A DNA stretch of 64,000 bases from contig OY728157.1 in assembly GCA_963277665.1 (NCBI GenBank), positions 366,310,067 through 366,374,066 of the forward strand, read 5' to 3'. This DNA is from Viscum album. Its lineage: Eukaryota; Streptophyta; Magnoliopsida; Santalales; Viscaceae. This document shows, piece by piece, positions 23,885-36,552 of this stretch. The notes under the pieces are model-generated. The model was given only the letters and a program-made list of their open reading frames with translations, made no database searches and had not been told where the DNA came from. Position numbers and translations under genes: made by a program. How positions within the stretch are numbered: the first letter of the stretch is position 1; each line of letters begins with the position of its first letter.

Positions 23885-25463
23885 TTTGATGACCGTTTAG
23901 GTTTTCAGATCAACCTAGTGATAAATTCGGTTTTTATATCGGATCTATTCTATATCTTTGGAATAATTTCAATTTGGAATGTTTTTTTAGGCGATTTGGT
24001 CTATGGTGTGATAATAATTATACTGAGGGACTTGTTACCCATATGTGATGAGTGTTTTCCCGTAGATTGATTTTGAGATAAGGGAACCTAGAATGGGTTT
24101 CCATTCTTGATGAGACATGAGGGACCCTAGTGGGTGCCCAATGACATATTGAACGTTGTATGGGTATGAATGTGATAAATGGGTAGTGATGATATTAGGT
24201 GTTACTTTCAACCCAAAATATATGTTTTGTTCATGTTTGGTTTTAGCAAGTAAGGTTATGCTCTTGGGTGCCCGACTATGGTATTCCTGATAGGTTAGGA
24301 AGATATCCATACTTATTGATGATATATGCATGTTCATGGTGATATATCGAGTTACCGTTGGTTATTACTTAATGTGAATAGAAAACAAATATAAGGGGTG
24401 GTTCATGGTGACATAAAAAAACAATCATAATGGGAGGTATGTGATACTTAATAATACTTTTTTAGTAGGGAGGTTTGTGATACTATTGGTAGGGTTTCAT
24501 GGGAATTTTTTCTTGGATTATATTTGTTCTTGGAAGAGGATATTTCCTACCATGTGGAAGATTTATGGAATTATAGGGTCTTTGGAAGGCATTGTCCAGT
24601 CTCTTGCACTACTGGGGTTTATTTTTCAAGAACCAATGTCTACTAGGACAAATATTTCCTTGGGTTGTGATAAAATGTTGGATAATTACACAGGTATTTA
24701 TATTTTTTATTGGTGTGAGTTTATCCCACATATTGTTATCACTGTATACTTGGGTGAAAGATGTTTGGGTCAATAATATGGTTGGAATGGTCATCACAAC
24801 GTGCTTAAAAACACTCCATCATTGGATGAAGAATCTATAATCCATCGAATCCATAATACTTAAGATCAATGGTGGTTTATATTTGATTTATTAATTTTTA
24901 TCAGTTATTTAATTTATTTAGAGAATGTCACATACACTTATTTTTGAATTTCTAGTATGCATGAGAGCACATTGTGGTGACCTACAATGTTTTGTTCTTA
25001 CACCCTGGTCGAGCTTCCATTACACTTGGGTGCCCAAGGAGTATATCACATGGCTAATGGTATTGGTTAGGTAGGGGACCAAAGATACAAGGTCGAGTAT
25101 TATATATTATATTAATGATTTTTTGTTTTAGATGAGGCGAGTCTTGGGGTTTTAGTGGAGGATTTTGAACTTATATTTACTTCTGTATTATTTTGTATAT
25201 GTGATCGACTTAGTGGTTGATCTACCCTATATTCTTGTATAAAATAATTTATTTTTGTTATGTTATATTTCTACTTTTATTACCTTTCACACACTTATTT
25301 GATGTATTTAATCTTTTTTTATTTTTTCTTCTTTTGATACTCTAAATCATAGGGTATAGTCCTCTCACAGTACCACTATAGATTGCCACTACTAGTTTGT
25401 AGCCTATTGGAGGTAAAATTGTTCCACCAATCTAGTAAATTCTCATAATAAGTTTGTCTAGGA
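23885..25463. other. Unassigned stretch, possibly an old plus-strand LTR
   Basis: No domain seen. The + strand is T/G-rich with open frames of up to 111 codons (24441-24776), none of which I recognise. The last 400 bases look like the end of an LTR: T-rich, then 'gattgccactactagtttgtagcctattggaggt', which loosely resembles 'gtcgccactacaggacctattgaaggcggg' near the end of element D's LTRs. That is suggestive only. Confidence 0.3.
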
Positions 25464-26102
25464 TGTAACAGTACCAAAAGATAAGAAAAATATGCACCAT
25501 TCTCACTAAACTAAGTCACACTACTCACACACTCTCTAGAAAAACTTACACACAAGTATTCAAGATATGAAAATAAATCATGAAATGTAAACTAGGCACA
25601 CAATATTATGCAGTTCATACATTCTTCCTATGTCCAAGTGGTAACCTTAAAACACTCAATATTACATAAAAAATAAAATGATTGGAATCAGTATAGACAA
25701 AGAGATAGTGATTACACTCAGAGTAAAAAATAAATGTACTTCAATCAATTCTTAGTAGCACTAGGTTAACCTCTATTTTACCAAGGTTTACAGCTGGTAA
25801 AATAGGTCGTACAAAAGTATAATAAATATAGTAGAACATCCATTATCTTCACTATTATTTTATATCCAAAACCAAATCAACCACTAAATTTGGTGGACTA
25901 TTAATAGACCCATTCCAGTAAACTAACCTACCTTTAAAAGCATTATAGAAGTTCTCCATCTTCTAGTAATGTTCTGAATAGATATCCAAAACTACCTTGA
26001 CATGGTTGAAGGGAACTTACAGAGTGTTCTTCACTTATTAAGTCAAATATTGTAACCTGAGGAGGCTTCATAATCTAATAAATCTATTATTTAAAGTCCA
26101 CA
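25464..26102 (-). repeat. Element E 3' LTR
   Basis: Aligns with 30371-31030: the lower parts share 'taccaaaagataag'-like sequence and 'cacacactctctagaaaa', and the upper parts share a 'gtgttct...aagtc...gaggcttcataat...aataaa' pattern. The upper border is taken at TGTGGACT on the minus strand, opposite TGTTTCTG in the other copy. Confidence 0.65.
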
Positions 26103-26109
26103 TTACAGA

Positions 26110-26640
26110 TCTAATTGAAATCCCTCAACACATAGGCAAGAAAAAATACATCTTCTTTCTTCATGAATACAGATTTCTCCATCATCGTCCATTCACTTGA
26201 GACTTAATGAGGTGGAATGATGAATTTTTCTTCCACGGAATAGAAACATTACAAACATGTTATCCAAAATTTTCTTCCCTAAAATATTCTACATGTCTAC
26301 AGCTTTGACTTCTAGTAGATTCTGGATGAAATAGAATTTCATGCCATTTTTTTATTCTCACATGAAAAAATGGAATTAGGAAATGCTGAGTTCACTTTAA
26401 TTATCATTTAATAAAAATCATATTTCTGATAACCTTCATAGCTCCTTCCATATGCACATTAACTATACTAACTCCTTTCCAGCATCCATAACTTCTACAT
26501 ATTCTCTTATTTTTTGTAGATAAAGTAACTATTGTCTATAGGTGAGGCATCAAACTAACAATTATTCCACAAAACGTAAACATAAAGTCTATAATTATCA
26601 TCCAAGTGTATAAATGCCTAGAAAAATCGACATCCATGAA
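26110..26640 (-). pseudogene. Element E RNase H remnant (copia)
   Basis: Minus-strand readings resemble copia RNase H: MSIFLGIYTLG near 26630-26590 for the DSDYAGD..KSTSG region, then TIVTLSTKNK near 26530-26500 for the usual 'S.VALSTTEAEY', then NSIFSCENKKMA near 26350 for 'NSVFH.RTKHID.RYH'. The DxE acid residues are not preserved in the visible frames. The reading ends close to the 3' LTR. Confidence 0.65.
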
Positions 26641-26699
26641 TCCTTAGAATATATCATATTCGACAAAATAGAGGTATGTTTATTTTGATCCATTTATAT

Positions 26700-27720
26700 A
26701 TTAGATGATCTACTTCAAAGATTCCTAATGCACCCTTACATGGTTTGACATTAACCAACATACTATTCCCACTACAAAGGTAATGTTTTCCAATGAAAAT
26801 ATCATAACATAACTTCTGATATCTAATGCATATGATAATTTCCCTTGTACTAAGCCTCATCTCACAGTGAAAGTGTTTTTACATTAGATAACTTGAATTG
26901 TCTGAAAATGGGGATTGAGATAGGATTACATTATGTAAACCAAAATTTCTTAATGATATTACAAATTTTATCTTTCTAGAATAAACCTTTAGTATAAAAT
27001 TTCACATCCTTTTCTATCCTTACCCAAAGATATTATTTTTCTGAAAAAATCCTCCATTACAAATATTATATAAATCTTACACTTCAAATCTAAAATATTT
27101 GAACTCTCCATACCCAATAACAACATGTTATCCATATATAAAATATGTATGATGTAAGTCCCATAATACCATTACTTTTGATAAAAATAATAAATATTGA
27201 TTCATTGTGTAAAATCGTTCTAGGTAATGAAAATTTTGAAATTATAATTTCTATATTATGGTGCATGTTTTAATACATAGAAGATTAACATAAACTAACA
27301 AACGATATCCTCTATTCAATGGTCTTTAAATACCTTGGGTTTCTTCATGAACATATCCTCATCCAAGTCACCATGAATAAATTTGGTCTTAACATCCATC
27401 TACTCCATGTTTATATCCTCAAAATACACTATAACATGTTCCATCTGACAGGTATCATTCATAAAAATCAGTGAAATAATTTTAGATAAATTAATTATTT
27501 TTTATGGAAACCTTTCACCACTAATGGTCACTTGTATCTTCTAAAAAAAATTTCTTCCTCATTCAAATGGAAAACACATTTTTTATAGTTATATTTTTTA
27601 TTCTAGTAGTTCAAAAATATTCCAAGCTCTATTTAACTTAAATGAGTTGATTTATTCTCTCATAAAGGGTTTCCACTGTTTTGAGTTACTAAGCATTACT
27701 AAATCTTCTGGACATTTCAG
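26700..27720 (-). pseudogene. Element E reverse transcriptase remnant (copia)
   Basis: The clearest copia signature is at 27408-27318 (minus): MDVKTKFIHGDLDEDMFMKK, matching the family pattern 'QMDVKTAFLHG.LEEEIYM.QP'. At 27138-27127 the catalytic motif reads YMDN (usual YVDD), in the context LYMDNMLLLG. At about 26790-26740 VGIVCWLMSNHVRVH and IIKYING match the 'VG..SRFMSNP...HW...K.ILRYLKGT' end of the domain. Many stops lie between. RT makes cDNA from the element's RNA. Confidence 0.85.
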
Positions 27721-27959
27721 TTCCCTATAATCCATAAAAATTAATAAATTCATTCCAAATATATACTTTCATAATTTTCATAAACATTATAATATCTTAT
27801 CATTTCTATATGGGATTAAAATCATTCTAATTATACTATTTTTAATTATATAACATCTAGTGAATGGACCATTGGTTGATTAAATTATGAAGCTCTTCGT
27901 TACAATTTAGCCGATCTTGGGAATTATAGAAACTCTCTGAATAGTTTAATTTCTTATTA

Positions 27960-28900
27960 AGATGTACTAATATAAGTTATTACAAGAATTTCCTAACTTT
28001 TGATTCTCTCATCTTGTTCATTTTTTATTTTATAATTTTTATTCATTGCTTTAAGTACTCATTCATCCATGTTTTAATCCTTAAAAAGGATCTTCTCATT
28101 GAATAAAACATTTAATCTTATAATGAATTGTAGATATCACCATCCCATATTCTGAACCGAAATATTTATTCCCATAGATCATAATAAAGTGATATATATT
28201 TTTAACCTATATCTTGTCTCTATATTTATCATTGATGAGACAATAATATAAAATTCTAAACAATTTTAGATGTACAAAATATAGTAAATTATTGGACTAC
28301 ATATCATCTAGTATACTTTGTGTCATGGTTCATACAGAACTTCTATTATCCAAGTATACTATTGTAAAGATTTCTTCCACCTAGATGGTTATTCGAATTT
28401 TGGAGTGGACAAACATGAATTTTTCATTATCTTATAAATTATGGTTCATTATCTCTTCTAAATCATTGGTTGTCTGGTTTCATGAAATATTCATTCATGA
28501 TTTATTCCCTTGCATTCGATAAATGTTATGTATGTTACTTTTATTTAATTCACCACCATTGTTTGACTTCAGGAACTTTATCTTCAAACCACTTCCCCTT
28601 TTATCAAAATCATTTAACTATACAAAATTAACGAAACTGTCAGACATATTCTTAATGAAATACACCAACACCATCCTTTTTTCACCATTGATAAATGTGA
28701 TAAAGTAACGAGATACTCTATAAGATTGAAATAGTAAAGGTACCTATACATATTAGAGAATAAAATCCATCTTTTGAATATTGGCTTCTGTCCATTAAAT
28801 TTAAATGGACCCCAATTTCCCCCCCCCCCAACATAGCTCTCCCAAATTTTGATGCATGTGTAATCGAGATTAGGAATTCCCTTTACAACTAGAACCATCA
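27960..28900 (-). pseudogene. Element E integrase remnant (copia)
   Basis: On the minus strand 28720-28650 reads SRYFITFINGEKRMVLVYFI (usual 'ARYF.TFIDD.SRK.WVYFL', so the catalytic Asp pair is lost). NNGGELNKSN near 28560 corresponds to 'SDNGGEF.S', with the second catalytic Asp changed to Asn. TTNDLEEIMN near 28480 corresponds to 'QQNGVAERMNRT'. A long match follows at 28390-28200: EEIFTIVYLDNRSSV, HLKLFRILYYCLINDKYRDKI for 'HL..FGC.AYVHI...KR.KLD'. The position upstream of RT fits Ty1/copia. Confidence 0.8.
28819..28829 (+). repeat. Homopolymer run of 11 C
   Basis: Eleven consecutive C bases in strongly AT-rich DNA, inside element E's integrase region. It shifts the reading frame and is a likely place for slippage or sequencing error. 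Confidence 0.9.
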
Positions 28901-29399
28901 TGCTCTTATCACTAAGGTCATTGATCCAACATTTCAGAACCTTAAGATATTATGTGATTGAAATTCTAACCATTTAACACCCATTTAAACATATATTCAG
29001 TAAAATGTACCATCTTTTACTCCATAAACCATAACTAAGGACCCTTAGGTCACTTTCTTGATAGCATTGTCAAAGGTAGTTATATATCCCACATCATCCA
29101 TATTCACCAAATATATAAATTTATTCTAAATACCTTGAATATGTATCACTTTATACAGTTATAGTAAACCAAAATTATTCAACTTGAGGTTAGTATATCC
29201 TATTTTGGTCACTTGCAAAGATTTATCATCTATTAGATAGAATTGTCCAAATATTATAGATATATAATTTTTCCTGAAAATATGATCTATAATTTTAGGA
29301 TTCACTAAAGTATACCTCTCATGACTCCACTAGGATACTAACATTGAGTAACATGTCAATATCATATTTTGTTCTATTAAAATATTTTAAAATTTTAGA

Positions 29400-30010
29400 A
29401 GATTTCCATTGTCTGAATTCATTATGATTCCTATAATCCCTCAAAATATGTACATGATTCTAAAAATTCAAAAATCTGAGGTTTGAACCAGTCTATTTTT
29501 TTAATTTTCCTTGTAAAATTATTTTATAGTCATCGATGATTCATTCCTTGAGTTTATTGTCTACTTTTTTCAGCTTTCAATGCATTTTTGGAAGGTACTT
29601 GGTCATTTTTTTATTTTCTCATTGATAATAAAATTTAATCACTACTAAAATACTAGTTTTTTATTTTCATAGGAATTATTAAAAAAATTATATATAGGAT
29701 TTCTCTATTCTAGTAAAGGTGAAATTAGTAGGATTACCCATACATCATCTGTGAAAGTAACATTTATTTCTTCTATCTGACTTTTCATCATGTTAAAGAT
29801 ACTCACATGATCTTCTATTGAACTTCCATCTAATAAACACACAGTAAATATCCTTTGCCTTAGAAAAAATGTATTATATACCATTGGTTTTTTATATATA
29901 TCGTCCAGGTTTGTAATTAGTTCATCTATTGTCTTCTTCTCCTAGATATCGAAGGATACAATTTGAGCTAATGAAATCCCCAATAAACCAAGTACATTAT
30001 TTTATATATT
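29400..30010 (-). pseudogene. Element E gag remnant (copia)
   Basis: Minus strand, about 29930-29700: LDDIYKKPMVYNTFFLRQRI, LLDGSSIEDHVSIFNMM and FTDDVWVILLISPL match the copia gag (UBN2/retrotran_gag) pattern 'L...Y..K.......L...L...R M.EG.S...H...F......L......I.DED....LL.SLP'. A possible degenerate zinc knuckle (NHVHILRDYRN for 'GH...DC') lies near 29440. It directly precedes the 5' LTR side, as expected. The 28900-29400 and 30010-30370 stretches hold the rest of the internal region without recognisable domains. Confidence 0.75.
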
Positions 30011-30370
30011 TTCCGATGAAATTTTCTCTATATTTTCAAGTTTCTATCCAAAATATATAAGTTCTAGATCCTTTTGGATAATATAGTATTATATCTACAT
30101 CCTCAAAAACCAATAATCAGTTCCCTCAAAAAGAAAAAATCGATATTTTCCTACTTCCATATACATATCTTTTAATGACATTAAAACCAACTGAAATCAA
30201 TATAATTTTAAGGAAAAATTGAATTCTTCCTATGTTTCTGAGTAAGGGTGAAATACAAAGTTCCAATAACCCTTTTAGGGAATCAACCGGTCATGCAACA
30301 ACCAAAATATGAAACTTTAATATTTTGTAAGATCATACCCACAAGAGATTCTACACTATGGAAAGCTAGG

Positions 30371-31030
30371 CCATCAGAATCCCCAAAACATAGTATAATG
30401 GATAATAATAAGACTATAAATCTTGATCACTACACTATGTAATAGTTCTCACACACTATCTAGAAAACGAACTCACAAGAAATTAAGAAAATGAAATTAA
30501 GCTAGAAAAGTAAATTATACTTGCAAGATTACATGTTTTAGACTTTATCATATGTTCATGGTATAACGCTATAAACACTTTTTTTAACTGGAAATATAAA
30601 GATTTGAATAACTACTTCCAAAGAGACAATTACTACACTCAAATTGTAGTTTATAATAATTTTTTGATTTTTAATCAGAACATGGTCCCAACTATATTTT
30701 ATATATATTAATAATAGGTAAAATAGGCTGCATTTCATTCATAGAAATATGGTCAGTCGTACATTAGGATTGCAATTATTTTGTATGTGACATAGACTCA
30801 ACTTCTACAACTAGTTGACTATTCACATACCTCATTCGGTGAGCTATCCCAGCTTAAAAATCTCCATCATAAGGTATTCAACTTCTATTAAACGAGATTT
30901 GTGTGTTGAATATAATATTGTTGTTACTTTGAAAATGAAGAATAGAATTTCCTTAGTGTTCTCCTTCCAAAAAGTTGAATTAAATTTACTAAAGAGGCTT
31001 AAAATTCCAAATAATAAACTATCAGAAACA
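30371..31030 (-). repeat. Element E 5' LTR
   Basis: Aligned to 25464-26102 as described there. The lower border near 30371 is approximate because no clear primer site was found next to it. Confidence 0.6.
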
Positions 31031-31721
31031 TGTTTAGGATATAGAATAAAATTTTATTACAATAATTAATAATAAGATTTCAAGAATTATTTAAAAATGA
31101 TTTCAGAATGAATTATATAAACAGAACCGACCTTAAAGGAGACCCTAACCTCTCCAAATAATCTAAATACCAAATTATATTGAGTATATAAGAAATTAAT
31201 AATGTTAATTCTATTATTATGAATCTAGATATTATTTTTATATCACCAGGATTATATTTTTTATCTTTTCTATAAGAATCATGATCTCCTTGTTGAATAA
31301 CTTCACAGAATAGTTTTTATATATTAAGAATCTAGATCATCTTGAAAAAATATAAATCTATAAATTTAGGAAGGTGTTATTTAAATTCAGAAAGTTTTTA
31401 TAACTATCCTGAAGATCCTATACCGGTCTATGAAGTTTATTCCATTAAACATTTTTCTTTCTTGAATTGATCTCTAATTGAAGTTTTATGATAATTATTC
31501 AATTTTATCCACAATAAAAGTTTTTATTAGATGAGTATCTTGATTTGAAATCAATTATTAATAACTTTTATTAAATTTTATACCACTTATATAATAATAC
31601 ATTATACATTTATTTCATATTCCTTGGTGGGTTGATATCTATATTTCATCATGAATTATGTTAGCATAGCTCCTCACATAATCCATAAATATTTCTGGTA
31701 GATAATCATGTGAATTACAAT
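31031..31721. other. Unassigned AT-rich spacer between elements E and C1
   Basis: Very AT-rich, short open frames only, no recognisable domain, RNA gene or repeat. It is probably remnant sequence into which E and C1 inserted. Confidence 0.4.
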
Positions 31722-32599
31722 AACCCTTGATTTTCATACATAAATATTAAACACTTTTTTATGAACATTCATTACATTATAAAAACACATTAATATGGAT
31801 CATAATGGCATAGTGCCTTTAGAAACATGAATATAGGAGAAAAAGGTTTTTTGAATGAAGAGTGAAACAATGTCGGTTATCATTAAAAATGTTATTTTGG
31901 AATCCGGAGTACATAAAGAGAGTAGAATGAAGGGAAAACATTTATTCTCAATAATTAACTATAGTGTAATAAAAATCATGAGTTTTTGGATTGATAGTTT
32001 ATAATATTTCATCATGATAACTATACTCAGAAACCGTCATAATAAAAGATAATATTGTATCCTAATTCCCTTACAACTTTGGTAACTTTCAATCATTATC
32101 CACATGAAGGAATAACATTTAATTAATATAAAAATATCATTATAATAAATAAATTCATGATATTAATTGTAAAATGGTGTACAAATACAGCTCATTAAAG
32201 AAGATTGGTGTATAACATAACATATGTCCCAAAGAATACAAATTCAGAAAAATACCTTACCTTAAGTCTTGAATTACATCAAAAACGTTCTAACATCCTA
32301 AATAATAAATATAAGATCATTATAAATATATTAAAGAACTATAATTATATATACCATATCATATATTATTCACTTATGGCATTTTATTACCCTTTTATTA
32401 ATAATTCTACGTAAAAATCAGTTTTTGAGTAATAAAATGCTTTGTTTATTGTGTATGTTTTAATTTCTAATTTTTCATCATATTAAATTGATGATGGTTC
32501 CATCATATTGATAATTTAAAAAATTATATAAAAATTAAGTATCCAAATTATATATTTATTTGGATTAATCCATAAAATTTGGAGCTATAAAATTAAATA

Positions 32600-33215
32600 T
32601 AGCATTCATGGAGACAGTATGTCATACATAGGCATGAACATTACGTATATTTTCTTGACAAATGAAAAAACAAAGGTAAATTATATTTACACATTAAATA
32701 ATATTTATTATTTCATACATATAAAATATATTTATTAAATTTAAACTTATTCACTTTTATACAAAGCATTATTAAAAAATGAATCACTTTTCTTCATTAG
32801 GCAGGAGTCAACCATACACACGAGCGACATTAACACATCCCATATAGAATGCGTAGTAAGAATATATATGTGATTTGAAAATTAAATAAGTTTAATTATG
32901 ATAAAAATATTATATATATACATTTAATATATTTCTATTACTATACATGTAAACATAAATGAAAAACACATCACAACAGTTCGTGAGGAGGTAGTCCGCC
33001 ATACATATGAGTGACATTATTGTTTTACAATATGTTGTAAGGTAAATTTTTAGTTGTTATATTATAATACTATAATTATAAAAATATCATAAAAATATTA
33101 TATAAATATTAAATCCATCACTATATCAATTCATGAGTGGTGGGAATGGAAAATGAATCGCACCAGTTAATGAGGCAGTATTTCACCGTACACAAGATCA
33201 ATAGATTAATTTCCC
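32600..33215 (-). repeat. Four-unit hairpin array in C1 3' LTR
   Basis: Units recur at 32615, 32803, 32990 and 33175 (188, 187 and 185 bases apart). The best core, minus strand near 33000-32985, reads GGCGGACTACCTCC, a stem of four pairs around ACTA with one mismatch. Others have decayed. The flank 'gaatcaca...' and a following GTCACTC/GACATTA block are also repeated. The unit nearest the promoter is about 370 bases downstream of the TATA-like box. Confidence 0.75.
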
Positions 33216-33540
33216 AATTGATTCAATAGGAGATGGATAGAGAATATGAAATTAAAATTATAATATATTGGTATATAATAGATAATTTTGATATTATATC
33301 ATCATAGTTTAATAATATTTTTAATATTTAAATTAATAAATAAAATGGAAACACATGTTTAAGGACCATACCTCTTCTTTGGAGAACCTCTTTAGATTTA
33401 CACCTAGATCTTTATTAGGATGGATTAATAATAAAAATATGGGCTAGAGTATATGTTTGGGATATTAAGGAAGATATTTTAAAATTTATTGTCTTAAAAA
33501 ATTGGTTTTGAATGTGTGAAGGGGGGAGGAGATTGGGTGG

Positions 33541-33550
33541 CTCTTTATAA
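33541..33550 (-). promoter_or_regulatory. C1 3' LTR TATA-like box
   Basis: Minus strand TTATAAAGAGCC within the same surroundings as the boxes of C1's 5' LTR and B. Confidence 0.55.
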
Positions 33551-34729
33551 GTGTGGGAGAGGACACACATGAAATTTTTTAAAAGAATAATGTGTACCCA
33601 TATTTTCCACATGAAAAATGGATCCTAAACAGATAATTATCAAAACATAGAGGTTATAATGTCCAATTATTTTCCTAAAAATGTTTTTGGAAAAGTTTAT
33701 AATTCATTTTACCCTTTATTTTTTTATTTTATCCCCTGGTAAACCTTTTGGATACATAATCAGGACAAATAATTTATACAGGTTTTACTATTCATTTTGA
33801 ACAAAAAGAAAGTTTAATTTATTATATAATATAATTTATTATTATTATCAATATTTAATCCTTTATTAAAAATTCCATTCACAAAACTGGAATATTTTAA
33901 TTTAAAATTAAACCCATAGACGTGATTAAAAAAATTGTTTTCCAAAGGGAAATTTGTCAAAAGTTTTAAAAACATTTATATAAAATTTCAATAAGAAATT
34001 GATTCCAATTAAAAAAATTAGATTAATAAATATATAATTAAATTAATTTTATTTTTAAAACAATATCAAAATAAAATTTACATTTTAAATTACATTAAAG
34101 AAAAAGTAATTTTTAATAAAAACCATTATTGGTCACTATTCATAGGAAAAAATTTACTTTTAGATAATATTGAAATTATTATTTCCAAAATGAAATTTAT
34201 TTTTCCAAATATATATTTTTTTAAATTTTAAATAATTTATTATAAAATAAGTGTGCAAAATCTGACAATTTTTTTCTGAAGAATATAATTTTTATGTGTA
34301 AAATTGGATTTATTCTTATCTCATGTCTAAAAAAACACTATATGAATGTTAAATATTTTATATAGTATATAATATAGAAATGTAATTTAAATAATTCAAA
34401 AAAATATTTCTTTATTTTGTTGAGGTAAAACGCATTTGTGCTTAAGAATATTGTTTTTTAGAAAAAGATACCCATTACTTTCAAATGGTTATTATTTTCA
34501 TTTCAAACTAATTTTTCACCAATGAATTAATTTTATATACATGTGTAAAGAATATATTTTAATAACTTATTTAATCTAATTCAAAGCTAAAATTTCGATG
34601 GAATCATATTAAACAATGTTATTTAAATAGTATGTATTGTTTCATTAAAGCTCGATTTGGAGTGTAGCACAAGCTCTCAAAATTTTTTTGTTATTGAACA
34701 AAAAATTCAAAATCTCTGAGAGTTTCATT

Positions 34730-34734
34730 ATACC
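34730..34734 (+). repeat. Target-site duplication of element D, left copy
   Basis: atacc directly before the first TG of D's 5' LTR. Identical to 45598-45602. Confidence 0.8.
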
Positions 34735-34783
34735 TGTAATGGACTAGAGCCTCATGACCCCTTCCTTTTCTAAATTTCATTGT

Positions 34784-34830
34784 GCGACCGATTGGGGCGA
34801 TCAATCGGATAGACCGATTGGTTTCACCCA
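34784..34830 (+). repeat. Short tandem repeat in D 5' LTR (about 3 units)
   Basis: Units of roughly 14 bases of the form 'gcgaccgattgg', about three copies. The same repeat in the 3' LTR is expanded. Confidence 0.75.
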
Positions 34831-35166
34831 GCCTTGGCGGGCTTTTCTTCTCCAACATCCCCCATAACCCCACTTTTAGGCCATTTTAACCATTGGAAGT
34901 GGTTCAAGGCTATTTTTAATCCCTCAATCAGTGTTTCAAAAATCCTGAGGGTGGACTGACCCTCCCCAACCAACCTAGCTGTGTTTTCTCGTATAATTCC
35001 CCTCGGTTTTATTAAATTCATTAAAATCACAGTTGTTACCACCTTTCCAATGGGTAACATTAAATAACAATTAATTCCATCGTGTGTAACCACCCAACCG
35101 TGTGGGGAAAGCACGATCCTCATTTAATGTCGTTCGAACCCCATATCCTGTAACAATGGGATCATA

Positions 35167-35176
35167 TCTATATATC
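35167..35176 (+). promoter_or_regulatory. D 5' LTR TATA-like box
   Basis: TCTATATATC, conserved with its flanks in the 3' LTR at 43265. A pyrimidine-rich stretch follows (ttcttcttccttcttctt), as is common at plant transcription starts. Confidence 0.55.
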
Positions 35177-36552
35177 GCATGGGAATTTCTTCTTCCTTCT
35201 TCTTAATTTTTGCCGACTTCTCTCTTCTCCTGGGTTCACTTGAAGCCCCTCTTTTCCAAGACTTGTGGTGCGCCTAGGCTGAAGTTGTCTGCTCATCCAT
35301 GGAGTTCCAGATGCCCCTCCCCTGCAAGTTGCACATCCCCAGTTCCTGGCGCATGGAGAAAAACTTGAATTGTTGATCAATCAAGTGGGGATTTTCTCCT
35401 TCGTCTTTCCTTTCTGTGTATAATGCGGGGTGGGCATGCTTTTTACACTATGAAAATTGATTTTACCAAACATAAAAAATATAATGAACGAACCATTAAA
35501 GAATGAAATGGGGGTGTGATCGATGTTCTGCTATACTATTTATGTAGTTATGTGTTGTGAATTGTACGTGCCTGTGCTCACTGAAAATCATGGCCGTTGG
35601 CGGTCTTTCCCTATGAACTAATGTACCTCGGTGCTTCGAGATGTTTAAATAACGGTAACATGAAATTGGTTAATTATGTATACGTGGTTAAATAAATTTA
35701 AAGCATCATAATCAACCCTTTTCTGTGATAACCCTTGTTAAAGCAGAGTGGAATTGAACTATGGAGTCTGTTAAATATTTTAAATCTGAAAAAACCTGCA
35801 TGGGTCTGCCTTGTGTTGGTGGTATCAGTTTTTTGTTCCTTTCACGGTCCAATTTCTTGGGTGATATGGGTGGGCATGAGATCCCCTATTGTTATACATT
35901 TGCTGGTTGTGAACTTGAGGTGTGTGGTTACTCTGTTTATATCACTAATTGGGGTGGAATCCACTATTGTTGAGAAAACGTTGGCTCATGGATTTTGGGG
36001 ACATGGGGCTCTGTCTCAGGGTATTCATTGGTTCCATTACATTGAGGGATCTCACTTATCCCTTTGTTGTTGTGACTTTACAAGGGACCTGGGTGTGAAT
36101 GATAAAGTTTTTGTTTGACTGTCTTCTTCTCTGGCTTTCAGTTTTTCCTGTTAATTGCCCAGTATTGTAGAATTCACCTAAATGGGCTTACTTGAACATG
36201 AAAATAGGAACAGTTTAATTGGGAATTGGGTTTGGGAATGAGTTGTGGCTTGGCCGTGAGTGTCATGCTGTTCTTTCATGAATATATAGTAACGAAGGTG
36301 TTTTTTCTTAGGTTTTGGAACCCCTAGGATGGGATGAGTGCTTGATACCTATACCTATATATGTAGATTTTATATTTCTTATTCACACCCCACCCAAGTT
36401 AAGAACTTAAGTGTTGAACACTCCCATTTCATGGGGGATGGTGTTTTTCCCAACACTCATATGAGTGGATGGTTATTAGTTCCTTTTTATCCCTTTCCCG
36501 AATAGCCCAAGACTCATTGGGTTGGATGTGATGGCCTGAGGTCCATTATTAG

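Larger units (their letters stand above)
25464..31030 (-). mobile_element. Element E: Ty1/copia LTR retrotransposon
   Basis: About 5.6 kb on the minus strand with two related LTRs of about 640-660 bp and domain order gag, integrase, RT, RNase H, the order that defines copia (integrase before RT). Every domain is riddled with stops. Shared LTR blocks include 'ctcacacactctctagaaaa' at about 25520 and 30450, and the block ending at 26102 and 31030. The bases tagga occur beside the lower end (25459-25463) and near the upper end (31035-31039), but not exactly at the predicted border, so the target duplication is unproven. No clear primer site was found. Confidence 0.8.
31722..34734 (-). repeat. 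Element C1 3' LTR, main part
   Basis: Matches 59031-61792 and, at its lower end, 48539-48936. It is cut at 34734 by element D and resumes at 45603. It holds the TATA-like box at 33541-33550 and a four-unit hairpin array. The lower border is approximate. Confidence 0.8.

Noticed and set aside
24441..24776. 111-codon plus-strand frame (with an overlapping 82-codon frame)
   Set aside because: No known domain, overlapping frames of similar length, T/G-rich composition. More likely remnant LTR.
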